DNA of 64,000 nt from Mycolicibacterium rufum (GTDB lineage: Bacteria; Actinomycetota; Actinomycetes; Mycobacteriales; Mycobacteriaceae): contig NZ_CP092427.2 of NCBI RefSeq assembly GCF_022374875.2, forward strand, positions 2,170,001 to 2,234,000, read 5' to 3'. The position numbers were made by a program, and so were the translations under genes. This document shows, piece after piece, positions 60,787 to 64,000 of the stretch (the first letter of the stretch is position 1; every line of letters starts with the position of its first letter). The notes below the pieces were generated by a model. It was not told the DNA's origin, searched no databases, and saw nothing but the letters and a program-made list of their open reading frames with translations.

Positions 60787-60956
60787 CTGGTGAACGTGTC
60801 CTTGATGTTCTCGCCGACCTTCTTCGCGCCCGAGACACCCTGATCCTTCTTGCCCTCGGCCTTGAGGTCGTCGTTGCCGGTGATGTTGCCGACCACTTCC
60901 TTGACCTGACCCACGGCGTCCTCGGCGGCGTTCTTGGCCTTGTCGATGAATCCCAT
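60783..60956 (-). CDS. CsbD-family stress protein
   Basis: 57 residues from ATG 60956 (MGFIDKAKNAAEDAVGQVKE), with AGAAGGG at good spacing. CsbD-like: repeated GKKDQG and GENIKDTF segments, disordered, no Cys. It begins 1 nt after the PLD stop. Such proteins rise under general stress in actinobacteria; here it is the last gene of an envelope-stress operon. Its stop overlaps the menE stop region by 4 nt on the other strand. Confidence 0.85.
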   Translation of the reverse strand: MGFIDKAKNAAEDAVGQVKEVVGNITGNDDLKAEGKKDQGVSGAKKVGENIKDTFTS

Positions 60957-60957
60957 G

Positions 60958-62541
60958 TCACTCATCCCTTCTCGTGTTCGCGGCGCCCGGTGCGGGTGCC
61001 GACACGAGTTGGTCGTCACCGGTGCCGGAATCCGAACGCGCCCAGGAGGTGATGTGCGACACGACCGTCGGGTAGACCCGCGTCACCGGCCACGTCACGA
61101 GCCCGTTGACCAGGCTGCCGAACCCCTCGAGCAGCGAAGAGGGGACGTGGTCGGGGTCCATCAGATCGTTCTCTCCCAGAGGTCCGGCGTCTCCGGAGAC
61201 CATGTGCCGGGTGAACTTTCGCAGTGATCGCCCGGTGCTGCGCAGCGCGTTGACGGCGGCCAGGAACGATCCGCGCCGCTCCATCTCCTCCCGGAACTCG
61301 GTCACCGACACGCCCAGGTGCTCGGAGACCAGATCGTCTCGGGTGAGCAGGATCTCGTGCGCGATGTCGGGCCGGCCGCCGGCCTCGATCGCGACGTCGC
61401 ACTCGCTGTCGAAGCCGAGGGAGCGGTTGTTGAGGTTCGACGAACCGATTCGCAACAGGACGTCGTCGATCACCATCACCTTGGAGTGCACATACACCGT
61501 CATGCCGCCGGTGGTGACGGGCCAGTAGACACCGAATCGGTTGTGCACGTCGGCATTCCACAGCTTGCGCAGCAGACGCTCCCGGGCGCTGTCCATCGAT
61601 TCCTGCTCCAGCCGGCTCTCCGAACTGCGGGGCAGGACGATCACGACCTCGGGGCCGTCGGGCTCGCGGAGCCGTGCGGCCAGTGCGTCGGCCAGTCGAC
61701 GCGACGCGAGGTACTGGTTCTCCAGGTAGATCACCGAGCGCGCCCGCCGGATCGCGGCGAGGTTGAGCGCCTCGACCTCGCGGACCTCGGGGCGGGTGCG
61801 CAGCGGGGGCTGCGTACGGGCGATCGCGACGTCGACGTCACGCAGCGCCGGGTTCAAGCCGCGCGGCCACACCGGCCCTTCCGGCGTCACCGGATGCAGC
61901 GTCACACCGGTCGCGTCGTGCCAGCGCTGACGCGCCTGGTCGGCCAGCGCCCTGGCCGCGTGATCGTCGACCACCGCGGCGACCTCGTGCCGGGGGCCGT
62001 AGGTGTGCCCCGCCGCCGAGCGGCCGTGATCGTGGCGCGCGTGCTCGCGCCTGTCCCAGCGGCCCAGGGTCAGGTCGATGCCGCCGCAGAACGCGACCGC
62101 GTCGTCGACGACGACGATCTTCTGGTGATGCACCGCTCCGGTGGGGCGGGCGCCGTCGACCGCGAAATGCATGCGCGGCAACGTCAGTCGGTTCACCAGC
62201 GACACCGGGGTGAGCCCGAACCAGAAGCCGTCGAGGGCGGGCAGCAGCTTGAGGTTCGACTTGAGCAGATAGACCTCGAGCTCGGGGCGCCGCCACACCA
62301 GCCAGGTCAGGAACAGCCCGAGATGGTTGGGGCCGCTCAACGACCCGCCGGTGGGCTCGAATGCGGTGCGCGCGTCCAGATCCCAGCCGATCAGCATGAT
62401 CCGCCTGCGCGCCCCGAGCATCGCCTCCTTGACGTAGTACAGGTAGTCGGCGCCGTCGACGAGTCGGCTGAAGCGCCCGGCGCGTTCCGTGCGCCAGCAC
62501 GTCACGCCGGGCACCAGCACCGGGCTGCCCTGTCCGGTCAT
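60958..62541 (-). CDS. Phospholipase D family protein
   Basis: 527 residues from ATG 62541, overlapping the preceding stop by 4 nt (ATGA). Two PLD motifs: HHQKIVVVDDAVAFCGGIDLT in the first half and HSKVMVIDDVLLRIGSSNLNN in the second. The two-HKD layout resembles cardiolipin synthases and phosphatidyltransferases, but no N-terminal transmembrane helices are present. It may act on a membrane phospholipid in a stress response, given its coupled partners. Confidence 0.83.
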   Translation of the reverse strand: MTGQGSPVLVPGVTCWRTERAGRFSRLVDGADYLYYVKEAMLGARRRIMLIGWDLDARTAFEPTGGSLSGPNHLGLFLTWLVWRRPELEVYLLKSNLKLLPALDGFWFGLTPVSLVNRLTLPRMHFAVDGARPTGAVHHQKIVVVDDAVAFCGGIDLTLGRWDRREHARHDHGRSAAGHTYGPRHEVAAVVDDHAARALADQARQRWHDATGVTLHPVTPEGPVWPRGLNPALRDVDVAIARTQPPLRTRPEVREVEALNLAAIRRARSVIYLENQYLASRRLADALAARLREPDGPEVVIVLPRSSESRLEQESMDSARERLLRKLWNADVHNRFGVYWPVTTGGMTVYVHSKVMVIDDVLLRIGSSNLNNRSLGFDSECDVAIEAGGRPDIAHEILLTRDDLVSEHLGVSVTEFREEMERRGSFLAAVNALRSTGRSLRKFTRHMVSGDAGPLGENDLMDPDHVPSSLLEGFGSLVNGLVTWPVTRVYPTVVSHITSWARSDSGTGDDQLVSAPAPGAANTRRDE

Positions 62542-63083
62542 CGCACGACGGTCCCTGCCTTGGTGTCGATGTGCAGGACGGTGCGCAGGGCGACGCTGTC
62601 GCCGAGCATGACCGCCGCGGTGCGGGCGGCCTCGTCGGCGGCGCCCACCGCGGCGGGCAGGCCGTGCCGGGCCGGCACCCGCGCGGTCAGCGTGATGGTC
62701 GGGCGGCCGTGCAGCAGCGTGGCCGCACCGGACGCTTTCGTCACGGCGGCGTCGGCGCCCAACGCGTCGGCGGCCGCCGCGGCGACCGCCGTGGCGTCGG
62801 CGGTCGCGGTGTCGTCACCGGGCAGGCCCACCCGGCTGGCCCGGGCCGCCCACCGGTGCGCGGCAAGCCACCGCAGCGCCACCAGGACGAGCACGACACC
62901 CGCGCCGCCGGCGGCCCACGGCCACCACGACGCCGACATCCAGTCGCCCAGCGGTGTTCGCACGGCGCCGTTCGCGCCGATCATGCCGTTGCGCCAGGCG
63001 ACGGCGCCCAGGCTCAGCGCCAGCAGGCCCAGTCCGATCAGGAACGTCACCGTGCGGTCGACGCCCACGGTCATGCGGGTCAT
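62538..63083 (-). CDS. DUF6286-like membrane protein
   Basis: 181 residues from ATG 63083. Two transmembrane segments (residues 12-32 and 56-72), then an alpha-beta domain (VGLPGDDTATADATAVAAAAADAL, TITLTARVPARHGLPA) like Asp23-type or DUF6286 modules. Coupled by ATGA overlaps to the gene before and after. Function unknown; a membrane anchor for the Asp23-like protein is a fair guess. Confidence 0.7.
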   Translation of the reverse strand: MTRMTVGVDRTVTFLIGLGLLALSLGAVAWRNGMIGANGAVRTPLGDWMSASWWPWAAGGAGVVLVLVALRWLAAHRWAARASRVGLPGDDTATADATAVAAAAADALGADAAVTKASGAATLLHGRPTITLTARVPARHGLPAAVGAADEAARTAAVMLGDSVALRTVLHIDTKAGTVVR

Positions 63084-63652
63084 GAGGTCTCCTCGGTTCG
63101 AGTGCGGACGACGACGCGCGGCGGGCGTTCGAGTGCGCCCAGGGTTTGGGTGACCGCGTCGGCGACGGTGCGGCGCAGCGCGCCGCTGTCGTCGCGGGTC
63201 ACCCGGCAGCGCAGCACGATGCGGCGCCGGGACGCGGTGGCCCGGGCGTCGACCACCCCGGCCACGTCGCGGGCGCGGGCGGTCGCCAGCTTGGCGATGC
63301 CGTCGACGGTCAGGTACACCGGCGTCTCGGCGCGCACGGCGACCACGGTGCGCCGGCGCGGCGACAGGGCGACCACCATCAGAGCCAGGCCCACCACGGC
63401 GAGCGCGACGCCCGCGGGGATCAGCCAACCACCGGGGGTGACGCCGTCGACGATGTCGGCGACGGCCGGCAGCCAGGTCGATCCGGAGGCCCACCCCAGT
63501 CCGATCACCGCGTCCCGGACGGCGACCACACCGACAGCGGCCAGCACGAGAGCCAGCACCACCGCGATTTTGCTGGCCCCGGCCGCGGCGACCGGAGCGG
63601 GGCCGGGGCGCAGCGAAACATGCTGCGGCGCAGGTGTTTCGAGCGTTGTCAT
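63080..63652 (-). CDS. DUF6286-like membrane protein
   Basis: 190 residues from ATG 63652. Two transmembrane segments (about residues 28-48 and 76-98), then a domain starting VVAVRAETPVYLTVDGIAKLATARARDVAGV. It has the same layout as the gene at 62538, so the two are probably an old duplication. It is coupled to the upstream Asp23-like gene by a 4-nt overlap. Function unknown. Confidence 0.72.
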   Translation of the reverse strand: MTTLETPAPQHVSLRPGPAPVAAAGASKIAVVLALVLAAVGVVAVRDAVIGLGWASGSTWLPAVADIVDGVTPGGWLIPAGVALAVVGLALMVVALSPRRRTVVAVRAETPVYLTVDGIAKLATARARDVAGVVDARATASRRRIVLRCRVTRDDSGALRRTVADAVTQTLGALERPPRVVVRTRTEETS

Positions 63653-64000
63653 GAGAGTGTCCTTCCGTTCGCGCGCCCTTCGGGCGTGACGACCGCCGCG
63701 ACGTGCACGGCGATGCCGTCGACCACGAGGCCCGCGTGGTCGCGCAGCGCAGTGGTGATGCGGGACCGCGCGTCCGCCGCCAGTGCCGCCAGCGGGCGGC
63801 CCCACTCCGCGGCGATCTCCACCTCGGTGCGGACGTGATCGCCGGCGACGACGGCGTCGACGCGCGGCAGATCGTGGCCGATGAGCCCGCTCAGTGCCTT
63901 CCCGTGCCGGCGGACACCGGGGGTGGTCAGCACGGCGGCCTCGACGAGGTGCTCGATTGCGCGGCCGCGGACCTGCAGACTGCCGCGATCACCGGGATCG
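63649..64000 (-). CDS. Asp23/Gls24-family protein, 5' end outside the window
   Basis: The last 116 codons are visible, and the frame runs on past 64000. Asp23-type: GSLQVRGRAIEHLVEAAVLTTPGV, then VEIAAEWGRPLAALAADARSRITTALRDHAGLVVDGIAVHV. These alkaline-shock proteins sit at the inner membrane and help in envelope homeostasis. Its TGA overlaps the next gene's ATG by 4 nt, making it the visible start of a coupled run of five genes ending in CsbD. Confidence 0.75.
   Translation of the reverse strand, partial: DPGDRGSLQVRGRAIEHLVEAAVLTTPGVRRHGKALSGLIGHDLPRVDAVVAGDHVRTEVEIAAEWGRPLAALAADARSRITTALRDHAGLVVDGIAVHVAAVVTPEGRANGRTLS

Overview
The window is about 69% GC, gene-dense mycobacterial chromosome, most likely from a rapid-growing Mycolicibacterium. 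The evidence is the gene content (MenJ-type reductase, MgtA, DUF3349 proteins, PE-PPE-domain hydrolase, UsfY-like protein, DUF1023 hydrolase plus lipoprotein pair, several FadD proteins), the frequent GTG and TTG starts, and many 4-nt stop/start overlaps. From about 20.6 kb to 60.8 kb the genes match, in scattered order, the M. tuberculosis neighbourhood menE to gpsA (Rv0542c-Rv0564c). That comparison is from memory of the family, not from a search.

Layout. 0-6.4 kb: end of an enolase-superfamily gene, a 2-hydroxyacid dehydrogenase, a DUF7159-like membrane protein, a small secreted protein with a frameshifted tandem copy, an AraC regulator with an SDR, and a PE-PPE hydrolase. 6.4-11 kb: two secreted PQQ-type sugar dehydrogenase paralogues flanking a UsfY-like gene. 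11-17.3 kb: a coupled ABC exporter and PLD pair, a membrane protein, DUF4331, an aldo/keto reductase and a Cys-rich protein behind a palindrome. 17.4-22.8 kb: tRNA-Tyr, YajQ, a lipoprotein and DUF1023 hydrolase, gpsA, and two exported paralogues. 22.8-39 kb: htpX, grcC-type prenyl synthase, menJ, an esterase, menG, an SDR, methyltransferases, mgtA, a DsbA-like lipoprotein, menD, a bpoC-like hydrolase, a DJ-1 protein, a frameshifted GlxA regulator, menC and a MarR regulator.

39-54 kb: SRPBCC, SOUL, FadD, a DGPF/YCII protein, an exported protein and fadD8 behind a KstR-like site. An ECF42-type sigma factor is convergent with a coupled four-gene operon (GT2, acyl-CoA dehydrogenase fold, PIG-L deacetylase, NodS-like methyltransferase). 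Then come HAD, F420-type oxidoreductase, menB, SDR, FadD and glyoxalase. 54.2-57.2 kb: a lower-GC patatin plus multi-spanning membrane protein module bounded by a 15-bp direct repeat. 57.2-60.8 kb: DUF3349, a small membrane protein, pitA, a Pho-box-like repeat, a second DUF3349 and menE. 60.8-64 kb: a translationally coupled envelope/stress operon (Asp23-like, two DUF6286-like proteins, PLD, CsbD).

Menaquinone synthesis is the backbone: MenD, MenC, MenE and MenB build the naphthoate ring, the GrcC-type synthase makes a prenyl tail, MenG methylates, and MenJ saturates one isoprene. The two best candidates for an undescribed system are the GT2/ACAD/PIG-L/NodS operon, whose activities resemble the logic of Nod-factor sugar tailoring, and the patatin/membrane-protein module, which looks like a precise insertion between two convergent genes. 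No CRISPR array, insertion sequence or rRNA was seen.
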